The notes below the pieces were generated by a model. That model saw only the letters and a list, made by a program, of their open reading frames with translations. It made no database searches and was not told the DNA's origin. A stretch of 64,000 bases of DNA from Paenibacillus sp. ACRRX (GTDB lineage Bacteria > Bacillota > Bacilli > Paenibacillales > Paenibacillaceae): NCBI RefSeq assembly GCF_022346885.1, contig NZ_JAKRNK010000007.1:62001-126000 (forward strand), read 5' to 3'. Below are positions 24,962 to 33,626 of the stretch, piece after piece. Both the position numbers and the translations under genes were made by a program. How positions within the stretch are numbered: position 1 is the stretch's first letter; every line of letters begins with the position of its first letter.

Positions 24962-25276
24962 ATGGATGTCATGGAGAATCAATCTTCACGTGTACAGGAT
25001 ACCGTTATTAGAAATTTCTTCACGACTGATGGCAGATTAAAGAGCTTACCCGCTCAACTTAAGAAGAAGTTGATTATATTGGATCATATGGCAGCGCAGC
25101 TGGAAAAGGGAAGAAAGTACAAAGAAAAGGAGTTAAACGAGTTTATTAAACTATATCATGATGATTTTGCTACGATTCGCCGGGAGTTTATTATGCATCA
25201 ATTCATGTATAGGGACAATGATGTATACGAGTTAAATCCAAGGGAGATGTGGGCGCGATGGGAAGCACTGTCGTGA
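24962..25276 (+). CDS. DUF2087 protein
   Basis: About 104 aa. The strings 'FFTTDGRLKSLPAQLKKKLI', 'EKGRKYKEKELNEFIKLYHDD' (in two parts) and 'FIMHQFMYRDNDVYELNPRE' are the DUF2087 signature, found alone or fused to helix-turn-helix domains; it is thought to be a regulatory module. GGAG at 24955-24958 serves either ATG 24962 (three bases away) or ATG 24971 (twelve bases away), so the exact start is uncertain. It has no attached DNA-binding domain. The gene is divergent from the siderophore lipoprotein gene and shares its intergenic region with the Fur box. Confidence 0.8.
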   Translation: MDVMENQSSRVQDTVIRNFFTTDGRLKSLPAQLKKKLIILDHMAAQLEKGRKYKEKELNEFIKLYHDDFATIRREFIMHQFMYRDNDVYELNPREMWARWEALS

Positions 25277-25328
25277 GGATCGTCTTTATAGTTATAGATT
25301 AAAGCTGCGATGCGTCATTTCAAAAGAA

Positions 25329-25375
25329 AACAGACCGTAAACACCTGTGCGAATGACAGGCATTTACGGTCTGTT
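25329..25375. terminator. Bidirectional terminator between convergent genes
   Basis: ACAGACCGTAAA pairs with TTTACGGTCTGT, with an inner CCTGT/ACAGG stem. It ends the DUF2087 gene and, on the minus strand followed by TTTTCTTTT, the protease gene. Confidence 0.8.
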
Positions 25376-25388
25376 CTGAATAAGGCGT

Positions 25389-27326
25389 CTAGTTCGCTGC
25401 AGAACAGGACTGAACAATGCTCCACACCGCGTATGGGCCGCTGTTCTGATCTGGCCGTTGATTTTGAGACCACCATTTGGCCTGATAAAGGACACCATTA
25501 TAAGATGCCTGATGCCCATTCAAGTAGGCGGTGGAAGCATTCCATTCGTTATTCGAGCAAATGCTGCTCTTGACGGTAGTTACGCTGAGCGGAGCGCTTG
25601 CCTCGGACAGGTTGTTGCTGCCGTCTCTTGCTTTGACAGTAATCGTGTAGGTTGTGCCTGGGTTAAGAGAATGAAGGGTTGCGGAAGTACTGGATGTCCA
25701 TGCGCTTGGAAGCAGGTTCCCATTCACAAATATATCATAGCCAACTAAAGTCACATCATCCGTGGTCGCATCCCATGTGAGGGTTACATTGTCCTGTGCG
25801 GTAGCTGCAGCCACTAATCCTGTTGGTGCGAGCGGAGCAATGATATCATGCGGCACGCTGCCGGGTGCTTTCAGATTCTTAATCATTTCCCTGAGATTAG
25901 GCATGAATCCGATCTTGTCGCGAGCCGGGTCAGCTGTCGGTGTATTGTACGCAGCACTCTTTATCAGTCTGCGCAGCTCAGCCGGTGAGTATGGGGTGCC
26001 AAATGTTGCCTTGGCGATCCCTTGCATGGAGATGGCCGATGCTGTCACGATCGGAGACGCTGCTGATGTGCCGGCAAAGTCCTTCATGTAACCCGTGGTA
26101 GAGTTCGCGTCAACGGCATCGAGTGTGTGCACATCCCATGATCCCCATGCATACGCATCGATACGATTGCCGTGCGTACTGAAGCCCATGCGTTTATGGG
26201 GCAGACTGGCGCTGGCTGCTCCAACGATTATCGCACCTGAATCGCGGAAGTCCGGGTGATTCGGATTCAGGATGTACTTACCATCGACCGTTTGGAACCG
26301 ATCCAGGTCTACGTTGCCGTTACCGGCTGCTTCAACAACGGTGATACCGCGATTGACCGCATATTGAATGGCGTCGAATTCCGCAGGATATACTTCGATC
26401 GGGATATACCCTGAGGCAGTAGGATAACTAGTCTGTGCCTCAAGCAAGATGACATCGCCTGCTGATAACGTATTGGCTGCAACGATGATTGCTTCCGCGG
26501 TATTGTATGTATAATTTGTGCGGTGCTGGGAAGAGGCAAATGGCTGCGCTTTACTTGCCAGGCCAATATTGCCGATCGTATTATCTACCGCAGCCACTTG
26601 TCCGAGTACGGCTGTACCGTGTCCGAAGTACAAGGCATTTAAGCTGCCAGGCAGCAAGGGAATGGCGTGATTGACCAGGTCCTCATGGTTAAAGGCCCAG
26701 CCTTGTTCGACATCAACCCACTTGATGCCTTTGCCATCGCCCCCCTCGAACTGCCATGCATAAGGCGCATGAATACCTGATGGAGCGGGAGAGGCATAAC
26801 CTTGAAGCGGATAGTTAGGATCATCGTCAGGTTGTACGGGTGTAGAGTTAGGTGTGAGTGGGATAGATGGGGCCATTACTGGCTGCGGCTTGATGTAAGC
26901 TTCCTCGACAAGCGGCGAATCCTTGAACTGCTTTAGAAGAATGTCCATGTTAGCACCGTCTGGAATAGACACGGTATAGTATTGTTCGAAAACGGATAGA
27001 TTTCCTGGTGCTGAAAAGAGGGACTGTGAGTTGTTATCTAGTATGGAAAATAAACGACTGAAGTTTAATTGTGGGACTTGTGTAAGTGCGGCATGAAGTG
27101 AAGGATCTTGAAGTGCCTTAACTTCGGCATCAATTTGATTTTGATACGGTATATCGACATGCGGCTTAAACTTGACGACAATCTCTTCGGGATACTTGAA
27201 TGTAGGAGACAAGGGAGCCGACGGAGGATCTGCTTCTACTGCGTTAGCAAGGCCGCCATGGAACGATGATAGGGACATAAATAATACGGTGGCCATGATG
27301 AGGGGGATGATACGATTACGTTTCAT
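25389..27326 (-). CDS. Secreted S8 (subtilisin-like) protease with FN3 and chitin-binding tail
   Basis: 645 aa. A signal peptide (residues 1-29) and a propeptide with a Pro-rich spacer lead to an S8 catalytic domain. The triad is Asp205 in 'KWVDVEQGW', His236 in 'YFGHGTAV' and Ser421 in 'FAGTSAASP', with oxyanion Asn in 'EAAGNGN'. A fibronectin type III domain (about 505-590, 'LAPTGLVAAATAQDNVTLTW') and a C-terminal carbohydrate-binding module of the ChtBD3/CBM5-12 type follow ('WNASTAYLNGHQASYNG', 'YQAKWWSQNQRPD'). The module suggests docking to chitin or a similar surface. It is divergent from a secreted matrixin gene. Catalytically complete by motif. Confidence 0.92.
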   Translation of the reverse strand: MKRNRIIPLIMATVLFMSLSSFHGGLANAVEADPPSAPLSPTFKYPEEIVVKFKPHVDIPYQNQIDAEVKALQDPSLHAALTQVPQLNFSRLFSILDNNSQSLFSAPGNLSVFEQYYTVSIPDGANMDILLKQFKDSPLVEEAYIKPQPVMAPSIPLTPNSTPVQPDDDPNYPLQGYASPAPSGIHAPYAWQFEGGDGKGIKWVDVEQGWAFNHEDLVNHAIPLLPGSLNALYFGHGTAVLGQVAAVDNTIGNIGLASKAQPFASSQHRTNYTYNTAEAIIVAANTLSAGDVILLEAQTSYPTASGYIPIEVYPAEFDAIQYAVNRGITVVEAAGNGNVDLDRFQTVDGKYILNPNHPDFRDSGAIIVGAASASLPHKRMGFSTHGNRIDAYAWGSWDVHTLDAVDANSTTGYMKDFAGTSAASPIVTASAISMQGIAKATFGTPYSPAELRRLIKSAAYNTPTADPARDKIGFMPNLREMIKNLKAPGSVPHDIIAPLAPTGLVAAATAQDNVTLTWDATTDDVTLVGYDIFVNGNLLPSAWTSSTSATLHSLNPGTTYTITVKARDGSNNLSEASAPLSVTTVKSSICSNNEWNASTAYLNGHQASYNGVLYQAKWWSQNQRPDQNSGPYAVWSIVQSCSAAN

Positions 27327-27531
27327 ATATTCTCTCCTCTTTCGTATAGTAGCTGTCGAAAGCTACTATATATGGACGTGCGCTTCTGGTCAAGCCCTAT
27401 GTATTCGTATACAAAGGGCTCAGCGGATGATAGCTAGCGTTTTCACCTTGGGGAAAAAAGCACGCAAAGCATCCTCATGATAGCACAATCCTTCTAAATT
27501 ATTTATTATAGTAAAATAATGGTATTTTATA

Positions 27532-27573
27532 TATGATAGAGAAGGCAAGATCAATACGATTTTGTCTATCATA
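27532..27573. repeat. 9-bp inverted repeat in the matrixin gene leader
   Basis: TATGATAGA (27532-27540) and TCTATCATA (27565-27573) are perfect complements separated by 24 bases. The right arm ends eight bases before the AGGAGGG site, so it could be an operator or an mRNA hairpin protecting the 5' end. Confidence 0.55.
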
Positions 27574-27591
27574 TTATTTAGGAGGGTTTCG

Positions 27592-28602
27592 ATGAAGTCA
27601 AAAAAGTCTTTACTTAGCGTATTGGCGTTAGGGGCTTTTGCTATCATGATCAGCACTGCTCCTGTATATGCGACAGTTACTTCTTTCGCGAAATGGCCAA
27701 GCAGAATCCATACGATGAACGTCTCGTTGAGTTCAAAAGATGCTGCTGCCTGGAACGAAGGGGCTGCCAAATGGAGAAATGCTTCACATTTTAGCCTGAC
27801 AACGGTTGTAGGTGCAGCGACAAAATATTATGCCTACGATGTTAACGACTCCAGAGTAGATTGGGACGGTATTGCCGATTATACGGTCACGAATGGAATG
27901 ATCTCGAATGCGCAACTAAGAATGAATACGTATTATACCTCTACTGCCAAATACACATCAGCTATTAAAGCAGCTGTCACGGGTCATGAGATTGGCCACT
28001 CCCTCGGTTTGAATCATACTTCTATTGTAGAAACCAGTTCCATCATGCATCCCTATACGTTTAACAGTGACGGTACAAGAGCACGTGCGCTATCTCCTTC
28101 TGCTTCTGATCTTGCGGTTGTTAACAACTTGTATCCATTAATGAACGGGGTAATACAAGAGGGCACAAGCTCAAACCAAAAGGCGAGCGGTGTATATCTG
28201 CATCCGTCTTGGGCTGTTCACTATAAAAACGAGCAGCAGTTAGCCAAGGCGGCTGATCTAGTCGTCCAAGGTAGAGTGGTTGCCGAGGCGGGCAGCAAGT
28301 ATGAAGAAGGGGAGTATCATACTTATGTTACGCAAGCTAAAGTTAAAGTTAAGCAAGTGATGAAGGGAGACCGGTCTCAAGCAGGTGCACAGATCCGGAT
28401 TGCCCAGATGGGTGGAAGTGATGGCAGGTTGAATGTATATGCTGAGCATACAACTTATTTGCAAGCCAATCAGGAAGTGGTTTTGTTCCTGCGCAAATCA
28501 AATGATGGTACGTATAAGCCTCTTAATGAAGACGATGGTGTGTTTATTCTTCAAAATGGTCAGTTTAACAATATATCTAGTCAAAATCAGCTTCACTTTT
28601 AA
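27592..28602 (+). CDS. Secreted matrixin-family (M10) metalloprotease
   Basis: 336 aa from ATG 27592, set by AGGAGGG five bases upstream. The signal peptide ends near 'TAPVYA'. The zinc motif HEIGHSLGLNH gives His132, Glu133, His136 and His142, with the Met-turn 'SSIMHP' after it, so this is a complete metzincin catalytic domain. There is no cysteine-switch propeptide. The last 130 residues form a separate domain beginning 'LAKAADLVVQGRVVAEAG' and 'VMKGDRSQAGAQIRIAQMGG', a beta-rich module seen in other Bacillales secreted proteins. It is divergent from the S8 protease gene, and a lipoprotein gene follows 79 bases downstream. Substrate unknown. Confidence 0.88.
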   Translation: MKSKKSLLSVLALGAFAIMISTAPVYATVTSFAKWPSRIHTMNVSLSSKDAAAWNEGAAKWRNASHFSLTTVVGAATKYYAYDVNDSRVDWDGIADYTVTNGMISNAQLRMNTYYTSTAKYTSAIKAAVTGHEIGHSLGLNHTSIVETSSIMHPYTFNSDGTRARALSPSASDLAVVNNLYPLMNGVIQEGTSSNQKASGVYLHPSWAVHYKNEQQLAKAADLVVQGRVVAEAGSKYEEGEYHTYVTQAKVKVKQVMKGDRSQAGAQIRIAQMGGSDGRLNVYAEHTTYLQANQEVVLFLRKSNDGTYKPLNEDDGVFILQNGQFNNISSQNQLHF

Positions 28603-28681
28603 ACGTGTATTTGTAAAATTATAGCGGCGCAGCTGAAACAATTGGATACCAAGGAGCGTTAAGATACTGAGGTGATGTATC

Positions 28682-29050
28682 GTGAGGAAATTAGTTATGA
28701 TCCTAGCCATTCTCCTTCTCAGTGCCTGTATGAATAACGAGACAGCAAAGAAGGCGGATCCTGCAACACTAGAGCCACGTTTGCAATCCGCTGCTTCTTT
28801 TCCTTACCCCTCGGTGAGATGGAATCATCAAACGTACCGAATAACCGACGTCACCTTATCGGAAGTAGACGAAGAACTAGGAGAAATCGCAGGTTACTCT
28901 CTGGATGAGACCGAGACGTTGACCGAACCTTATTCCAACTACTATCGAGAAGGTACCAAGCTTTATGCAATCAAAGGAGAGTCCAGCAGTAAGGCGATTG
29001 CGATTAAGGCATGGGAAGGGATATACATTCAAGCGGTTGCTGCACCTTAG
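28682..29050 (+). CDS. Small putative lipoprotein
   Basis: 122 aa from GTG 28682 with GAGGTG upstream. The N-terminus 'MRKLVMILAILLLSACMNN' is a lipoprotein signal with lipobox LSAC. The mature part, about 105 residues, contains 'YPSVRWNHQTYRITD' and 'GTKLYAIKGESSSKAIAIKA', a small beta-rich domain seen in several uncharacterised Bacillales lipoproteins. It follows the matrixin gene and may be cotranscribed. I cannot name a function; an accessory or inhibitor of the neighbouring secreted proteases would be a guess from position. Confidence 0.75.
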   Translation: MRKLVMILAILLLSACMNNETAKKADPATLEPRLQSAASFPYPSVRWNHQTYRITDVTLSEVDEELGEIAGYSLDETETLTEPYSNYYREGTKLYAIKGESSSKAIAIKAWEGIYIQAVAAP

Positions 29051-29122
29051 TATTATCAGTGCGGTATTTGTCGTTAACGTTTATGTGAATTTACAAATAT
29101 GACTATTTTTATTGTTGAAGCG

Positions 29123-29131
29123 TGGTATAAT
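29123..29131 (+). promoter_or_regulatory. Extended -10 promoter of the second OsmC gene
   Basis: TGGTATAAT, the same extended -10 sequence as before the MarR gene at 3370-3378, with no clear -35. The start codon lies 31 bases downstream. Confidence 0.45.
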
Positions 29132-29161
29132 TGCAGGAAATAGATGGGAGTGAGGTGCGAT

Positions 29162-29602
29162 ATGCCCGTTCAAACATTTAGAGCAACTGCAAGTCTGCAG
29201 GAAGGCATGGTCGTGAAGGCGCAATCCAGAAATTTCGAAATTACGTTAGACGAGCCTAAATACTTAGGCGGTACAGATACAGCTATGAATCCGGTAGAGT
29301 TACTATTATGTGCGCTGGGAGCCTGTCAATCCATTGTTGCCCGCGTATATGCCCCTAAGTTCAACATTGAACTGGAGGAATTCCGAGTAGAAGTGGAAGG
29401 GGACCTGGATACGGACGGTTTTATGAACAAATCAGACGTTCGGCGAGGGTACTCGGATATCAGGTACAATATTCACGTGAAGTCAAATGCTACGCTTGAG
29501 CAGGTAGAGGAATTCGTTCAGTTTATTGAGCGAACTTGTCCGGTAGGAGATTCCATCAGCAATCCAGTTAATCTGATGCTGAATCGAATTGTATTAGAAT
29601 AA
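29162..29602 (+). CDS. OsmC-family peroxidase, second copy
   Basis: 146 aa from ATG 29162, preceded by GAGG; the frame extends six codons upstream without a site. It has the same motif order as the protein at 1148-1588: 'MNPVELLLCALGACQS' with the peroxidatic Cys, and 'FIERTCPVGDS' with the second Cys. It lacks the additional cysteine that follows 'CPVGD' in the first copy. It is a single gene between terminators and is not linked to a reductase. The two copies are clearly paralogous, and this one may serve a different stress signal or use a lipoylated partner encoded elsewhere. Confidence 0.9.
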   Translation: MPVQTFRATASLQEGMVVKAQSRNFEITLDEPKYLGGTDTAMNPVELLLCALGACQSIVARVYAPKFNIELEEFRVEVEGDLDTDGFMNKSDVRRGYSDIRYNIHVKSNATLEQVEEFVQFIERTCPVGDSISNPVNLMLNRIVLE

Positions 29603-29647
29603 CGGCATGTGTCCGCATGAGACTGTTCGCATTTATAAATAATAAGC

Positions 29648-29670
29648 AAGCCCCCTTATGGGGGCTTTTC
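29648..29670 (+). terminator. Terminator after the second OsmC gene
   Basis: AAGCCCCC-TTAT-GGGGGCTT followed by TTC, a compact strong hairpin. Confidence 0.85.
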
Positions 29671-29745
29671 CTATTTAGTGGGCTATTATGAGATACGAAT
29701 CAGCTTATGTTGTGCCATTATCCGGTTTGTATGAAGTTTTCCTAT

Positions 29746-29782
29746 ATGACATTTGTCATGCCTCGTACTTGACGTTTATGAC
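29746..29782 (+). promoter_or_regulatory. DesR-type binding region of the desaturase promoter
   Basis: A perfect inverted repeat ATGAC-ATTT-GTCAT lies at 29746-29759. A second imperfect element of similar make-up (TTGACGTTTATGAC) lies at 29769-29782. In B. subtilis DesR-P binds one dyad and one imperfect site upstream of des. With the start site expected near 29818, these fall at roughly -72 to -36, the place expected for an activator. Confidence 0.65.
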
Positions 29783-29805
29783 TACTACAAACCAGATGAA
29801 TTTCC

Positions 29806-29811
29806 TATACT
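29806..29811 (+). promoter_or_regulatory. -10 element of the des promoter
   Basis: TATACT, with no recognisable -35 hexamer 17 bases upstream, as expected for a promoter that depends on an activator. Confidence 0.5.
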
Positions 29812-29884
29812 GAAAATAGGAATCTACAGCCGTGCGAACGGCGGAGACGTTCTATGCGCCCTATAGTAGGAGGAAAAAGATAAA

Positions 29885-30940
29885 ATGAATCAATCCAAGC
29901 TGGCTAACTTAAAGAAAAATGTCGCACCCTACGAGCAAATCGATACGAAGTCGAGTATTAAGCAGATCATAAACACTTTAGTACCTCTGGTTCTGCTTTG
30001 GTACGCTGCATATTTAAGCCTTTCCGTATCTTATTGGCTCACAGTCCCAATTGCAGTGCTTGCTTCTGGATTTGTCATACGTACATTTATCATATTCCAT
30101 GACTGTTGTCACCAGTCTTTCTTCAAGAGCCGTATGGCTAACGATATATTAGGCACGATTACAGGCGTATTGACGCTTGTGCCTTATCAGCAATGGAAAA
30201 ATAGCCACTCGATCCATCATGCGACGAGCAGTAATCTGGACAAACGGGGTACCGGGGATATGTGGGTGCTGACCATTGATGAATATAAGGCAGCGCCTTT
30301 ATTTACGCGTATCGCATACCGTATCTATCGGAATCCGATTGTCATGCTGGGTTTGGGCCCGATCTTTATCTTTTTGATCTCTTATCGCTTTAATCACAAA
30401 GGAGCAAGAAGAAAAGAACGGATCAATACTTATGTAACGAATGTATCTATTGTGGCTTTATATACGATTTTGGTTTGGGCAATCGGTTGGCAGGCATTTG
30501 TGCTTGTACAGGGCCCGATCTTTTTCTTGTCGGGTGTACTTGGTATTTGGCTGTTCTACGTGCAGCATCAGTTTGAGGATTCCTACTTTGAGCATGAAGA
30601 AGAATGGAGTTACGTACAGGCGGCTGTAGAAGGCAGTTCTTATTACAAACTGCCAAAGCTGCTGCAATGGATAACTGGCAATATCGGGTTTCACCATGTT
30701 CACCATTTAAGTCCGAAGGTGCCTAACTATAATTTGGAGAAGGCGCATAATGCGACACCGCCCCTTCAGAAGGCGACAACGATCACGCTGCGCACCAGCT
30801 TGAAGTCTTTACGCTTCCGGTTGTGGGATGAGGAGAACAAGACGTTTGTCAGCTTTAAGGATTTAAAGCAGCTCCAGCACAGGCTTGGTCGCTTATCGGA
30901 TAAAGTGAGCAATCGCAGACCGAAGGTGCAGGGCGAATAA
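29885..30940 (+). CDS. des: Membrane phospholipid fatty-acid desaturase Des
   Basis: 351 aa integral membrane enzyme. The three di-iron histidine boxes are HDCCH (72-76), HSIHH (108-112) and HHVHH (270-274), with four to six membrane helices between. This matches the B. subtilis delta-5 desaturase, which introduces a cis double bond into existing phospholipid acyl chains to restore fluidity in the cold. TAGGAGG lies upstream of the ATG. DesK and DesR follow directly, giving the complete thermosensor operon. Electron donor not encoded here. Confidence 0.93.
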   Translation: MNQSKLANLKKNVAPYEQIDTKSSIKQIINTLVPLVLLWYAAYLSLSVSYWLTVPIAVLASGFVIRTFIIFHDCCHQSFFKSRMANDILGTITGVLTLVPYQQWKNSHSIHHATSSNLDKRGTGDMWVLTIDEYKAAPLFTRIAYRIYRNPIVMLGLGPIFIFLISYRFNHKGARRKERINTYVTNVSIVALYTILVWAIGWQAFVLVQGPIFFLSGVLGIWLFYVQHQFEDSYFEHEEEWSYVQAAVEGSSYYKLPKLLQWITGNIGFHHVHHLSPKVPNYNLEKAHNATPPLQKATTITLRTSLKSLRFRLWDEENKTFVSFKDLKQLQHRLGRLSDKVSNRRPKVQGE

Positions 30941-31023
30941 CGAATGATCAGAAAATAGCCGTTTTGTGCTACTATACAATTAAATACGTATTCAGCTTAG
31001 AGTAAGGAAGGAGGAAGACGAGC

Positions 31024-32160
31024 ATGCAGAAATGGTATCAAATATTTCACCGTAATACGGGACTTAGTCCGTACGTATGGGTCGTCTTTTACATCCTTCC
31101 TTTTTATTTTATATTTCGGGCTTCTTCCACCTATGAGGTCGTTATCGGGATTGTGATGATTGTTGCTTTTTTTATCTGCTACATGCTTTCTTTTGTTTCA
31201 AAAGGTTGGCTTGTTTACTTTTGGACCTCCTTACAGATCATCATCTCCGTTACGATGACGATGCAGTTCGGATACGTTTATTTCTCCCTGTTTTTGGCGT
31301 TTTTTATTGGCAACATTCAGCATTGGATCGGATTTGTAACACTATATTCTATCCATTTAGTTACGACGGTTGTGACCATTAATGTTGGATTTGTGACCAA
31401 GAACTCGCTGCTCATTACGCAGTTGCCTTTTGTCCTCGTCAGTCTGATTGGAGTCATTCTACTTCCTGTGACAACTTATAACCGTAACAAGCGGGACAAA
31501 CTCCAAGGTCAACTGGAGGATGCAAATAAGCGGATCTCTGAGCTCGTCAAGCTGGAGGAACGTCAACGAATTGCCCGTGATCTGCATGATACTCTGGGTC
31601 AGAAGCTTTCTTTGATCGGCTTAAAGAGTGATTTGGCTGGGAAATTAATAAGCAAGAATCCAGCTCAGGCCCAAGTGGAAATTAACGATGTCCGTCAAAC
31701 AGCCAGAAGCGCCCTTAAAGAAGTGCGGGAGATGGTGACTCAGATGCGGGGCACACGGCTAGAAGATGAGATGTTCCGCATCAAGCAAATCTTAAAGGCG
31801 GCAGAGATTGAGTTTACGATGGAGGGCGACGAGAAGCTAAGCAATACCTCTTTGTTAAATGAGAATGTACTCAGTATGTGTCTCAAGGAGGCTGTAACCA
31901 ATATCGTGAAGCATAGTAGCGCTTCGACATGCTCGATTATGATCCAACCGTCAAGGACTGAGCTGTGCGTCAAGGTGCAGGATAATGGCATCGGCATTGC
32001 AAGCGAGTCTCCTTATACGAGAGGTAACGGGCTGCGGGGTATGAAGGAGCGGCTTGAGTTTGTAAATGGATGTATGGAAATCTATTCAGATAGAGGTACA
32101 ACGGTCATCATTAAAGTACCAAACGTATTTAAGCAGCCAGAAGAGGAGGGAAGCTCATGA
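31024..32160 (+). CDS. desK: Thermosensor histidine kinase DesK
   Basis: 378 aa. The first 155 residues hold five predicted membrane segments with almost no extracellular domain, as in the B. subtilis cold sensor. The coiled-coil linker (155-185) leads to 'RIARDLHDTLGQKLSLIGLK'; the phospho-accepting His is residue 188, the same number as in B. subtilis. The HATPase_c domain carries 'EAVTNIVKHS' and 'DNGIGIA'. It switches between kinase and phosphatase with membrane thickness. The stop overlaps the DesR start by four bases (ATGA). Confidence 0.95.
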   Translation: MQKWYQIFHRNTGLSPYVWVVFYILPFYFIFRASSTYEVVIGIVMIVAFFICYMLSFVSKGWLVYFWTSLQIIISVTMTMQFGYVYFSLFLAFFIGNIQHWIGFVTLYSIHLVTTVVTINVGFVTKNSLLITQLPFVLVSLIGVILLPVTTYNRNKRDKLQGQLEDANKRISELVKLEERQRIARDLHDTLGQKLSLIGLKSDLAGKLISKNPAQAQVEINDVRQTARSALKEVREMVTQMRGTRLEDEMFRIKQILKAAEIEFTMEGDEKLSNTSLLNENVLSMCLKEAVTNIVKHSSASTCSIMIQPSRTELCVKVQDNGIGIASESPYTRGNGLRGMKERLEFVNGCMEIYSDRGTTVIIKVPNVFKQPEEEGSS

Positions 32161-32756
32161 TCCGAATCGTAATTGCGGAGGACCAGAGAATGCTGCTTGG
32201 AGCGCTCGCTTCCTTGCTTGATCTGGAGGACGATATGAGTGTTGTCGGCAGGGCAAGCAACGGTGAGGAAGCTGTAAAGCTTGTGCATCTCCACAAGCCC
32301 GACATCTGTGTCATGGATATTGAGATGCCTGGAAAGAGCGGGCTTGATGCAGCCGAGGAATTAAAAGGATTTGGCTGCAAGGTGATGATATTAACAACTT
32401 TTGCACGGCCTGGTTATTTTGAACGGGCACTCAAAGCGGGAGCCAATGGTTATTTGTTAAAAGACAGCCCAAGTGAGGAACTGGCGGATTCCATCAGAAG
32501 CATTATGGCAGGTAGACGTATTTATGCTTCAGAACTGGTAGACGAGGCTTATGGAGAAGAGAATCCATTAACCGAGCGCGAGAAGGAAGTACTGAGTCTG
32601 ATTGCCGATGGGAAGAACACCAAACAAATTGCGGATCAATTGTATCTTACGACAGGAACCGTGCGGAATTATATCTCAGTTATTCTCGACAAGCTTAATG
32701 TAGGAAATCGAATTGAAGCCATTACCCGTTTTAAAGAGAAGGGCTGGTTCAAGTAA
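32157..32756 (+). CDS. desR: Response regulator DesR
   Basis: 199 aa NarL/LuxR-type regulator. The receiver has Asp54 in 'CVMDIEMPGKSGLD', the same phosphorylation position as in B. subtilis DesR, and Lys in 'YLLKDSPS'. The C-terminal domain has the LuxR helix-turn-helix 'LTEREKEVLSLIADGKNTKQ' and 'TVRNYISVILDKLNV'. When phosphorylated by DesK it activates des, presumably through the dyad at 29746-29782. Translationally coupled to desK and followed by a terminator. Confidence 0.95.
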   Translation: MIRIVIAEDQRMLLGALASLLDLEDDMSVVGRASNGEEAVKLVHLHKPDICVMDIEMPGKSGLDAAEELKGFGCKVMILTTFARPGYFERALKAGANGYLLKDSPSEELADSIRSIMAGRRIYASELVDEAYGEENPLTEREKEVLSLIADGKNTKQIADQLYLTTGTVRNYISVILDKLNVGNRIEAITRFKEKGWFK

Positions 32757-32814
32757 ATAGAGATCAGAAGAAGATGTGGCTTATATATGGTAATATGATC
32801 TTGATAAGTAATAA

Positions 32815-32838
32815 CGGGGAGCTGACGCTCCTCTTTTT
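32815..32838 (+). terminator. Terminator of the des operon
   Basis: GGGGAGC-TGAC-GCTCCTC followed by T5. Confidence 0.75.
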
Positions 32839-32902
32839 GTTATACAACGAGGCTTATTTTATTACTGATGAGCGAATTGGTGAAAGGAATAAGGAGAACA
32901 GG

Positions 32903-33334
32903 ATGACATCTACTATACATATACCTCGATTAGGGGTAGGTGCGGTTATTCAAAATGAGAACAACGAAATTTTGCTCGTGCTGCGAAACCGGAGTCCCGA
33001 GAAAGGAACATGGAGTATCCCGGGGGGAAAGGTGGATCTGTATGAGTATTTGGAGAGCTGTGTTATACGAGAGGTGAAAGAGGAGGTAAACCTGGATATC
33101 GAAGTGAAGGGCCTATTAACTACAGCGGAAACGATACGAGCCGAGGATGGGGAACATTGGGTATCCGTTATTTATGATACCATTGTTCGAAGCGGTGAGG
33201 CTTGTAATATGGAAGAAGACGGAGCGATCGGCGCAGTACGTTGGTTTCCGATTGATCAGCTTCCTGACAATTTGGCATGTTTCACCGTACCTGCAATAGA
33301 AAAGCTGCGGGAGCGAGCCGGCCTCGAAAAGTAA
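32903..33334 (+). CDS. NUDIX hydrolase
   Basis: 143 aa from ATG 32903, set by AAGGAG six bases upstream; the frame is open 43 codons further, across the preceding terminator. The NUDIX box is complete: G, five residues, Glu, seven residues, 'REVKEEVNL', within 'GGKVDLYEYLESC'. Members hydrolyse nucleoside diphosphates linked to other groups. The 'LGVGAVIQNENNEILLVLRN' start and 'GTWSIPGGK' are those of MutT-like ADP-ribose or nucleotide hydrolases. Single gene; substrate not predictable. Confidence 0.9.
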   Translation: MTSTIHIPRLGVGAVIQNENNEILLVLRNRSPEKGTWSIPGGKVDLYEYLESCVIREVKEEVNLDIEVKGLLTTAETIRAEDGEHWVSVIYDTIVRSGEACNMEEDGAIGAVRWFPIDQLPDNLACFTVPAIEKLRERAGLEK

Positions 33335-33626
33335 GGAATCATTCAGCTACAGGAAGAATACCTATGCTCTAAAACGAACGAGCATCGCTGTCGCTAACTT
33401 GAATGTTCGAATTCGAGCGGTTTATAATAAACGTAATCTTTCCATTTGGGGTGAAGCGGATGTCTTACCGTATCGTTCGAGGTAGCTAGTTTTCGGGCTG
33501 GAAAAATACGCGTGCCAGCCATCAAGGGGGTAGTCTGCCCTTTTGATCTTACGAACTATGCTGATGAACGACAGGTTGGACGGTTTCGCAATTATCACGT
33601 TTTAATTATGGAAAGGGTGTTTATAG

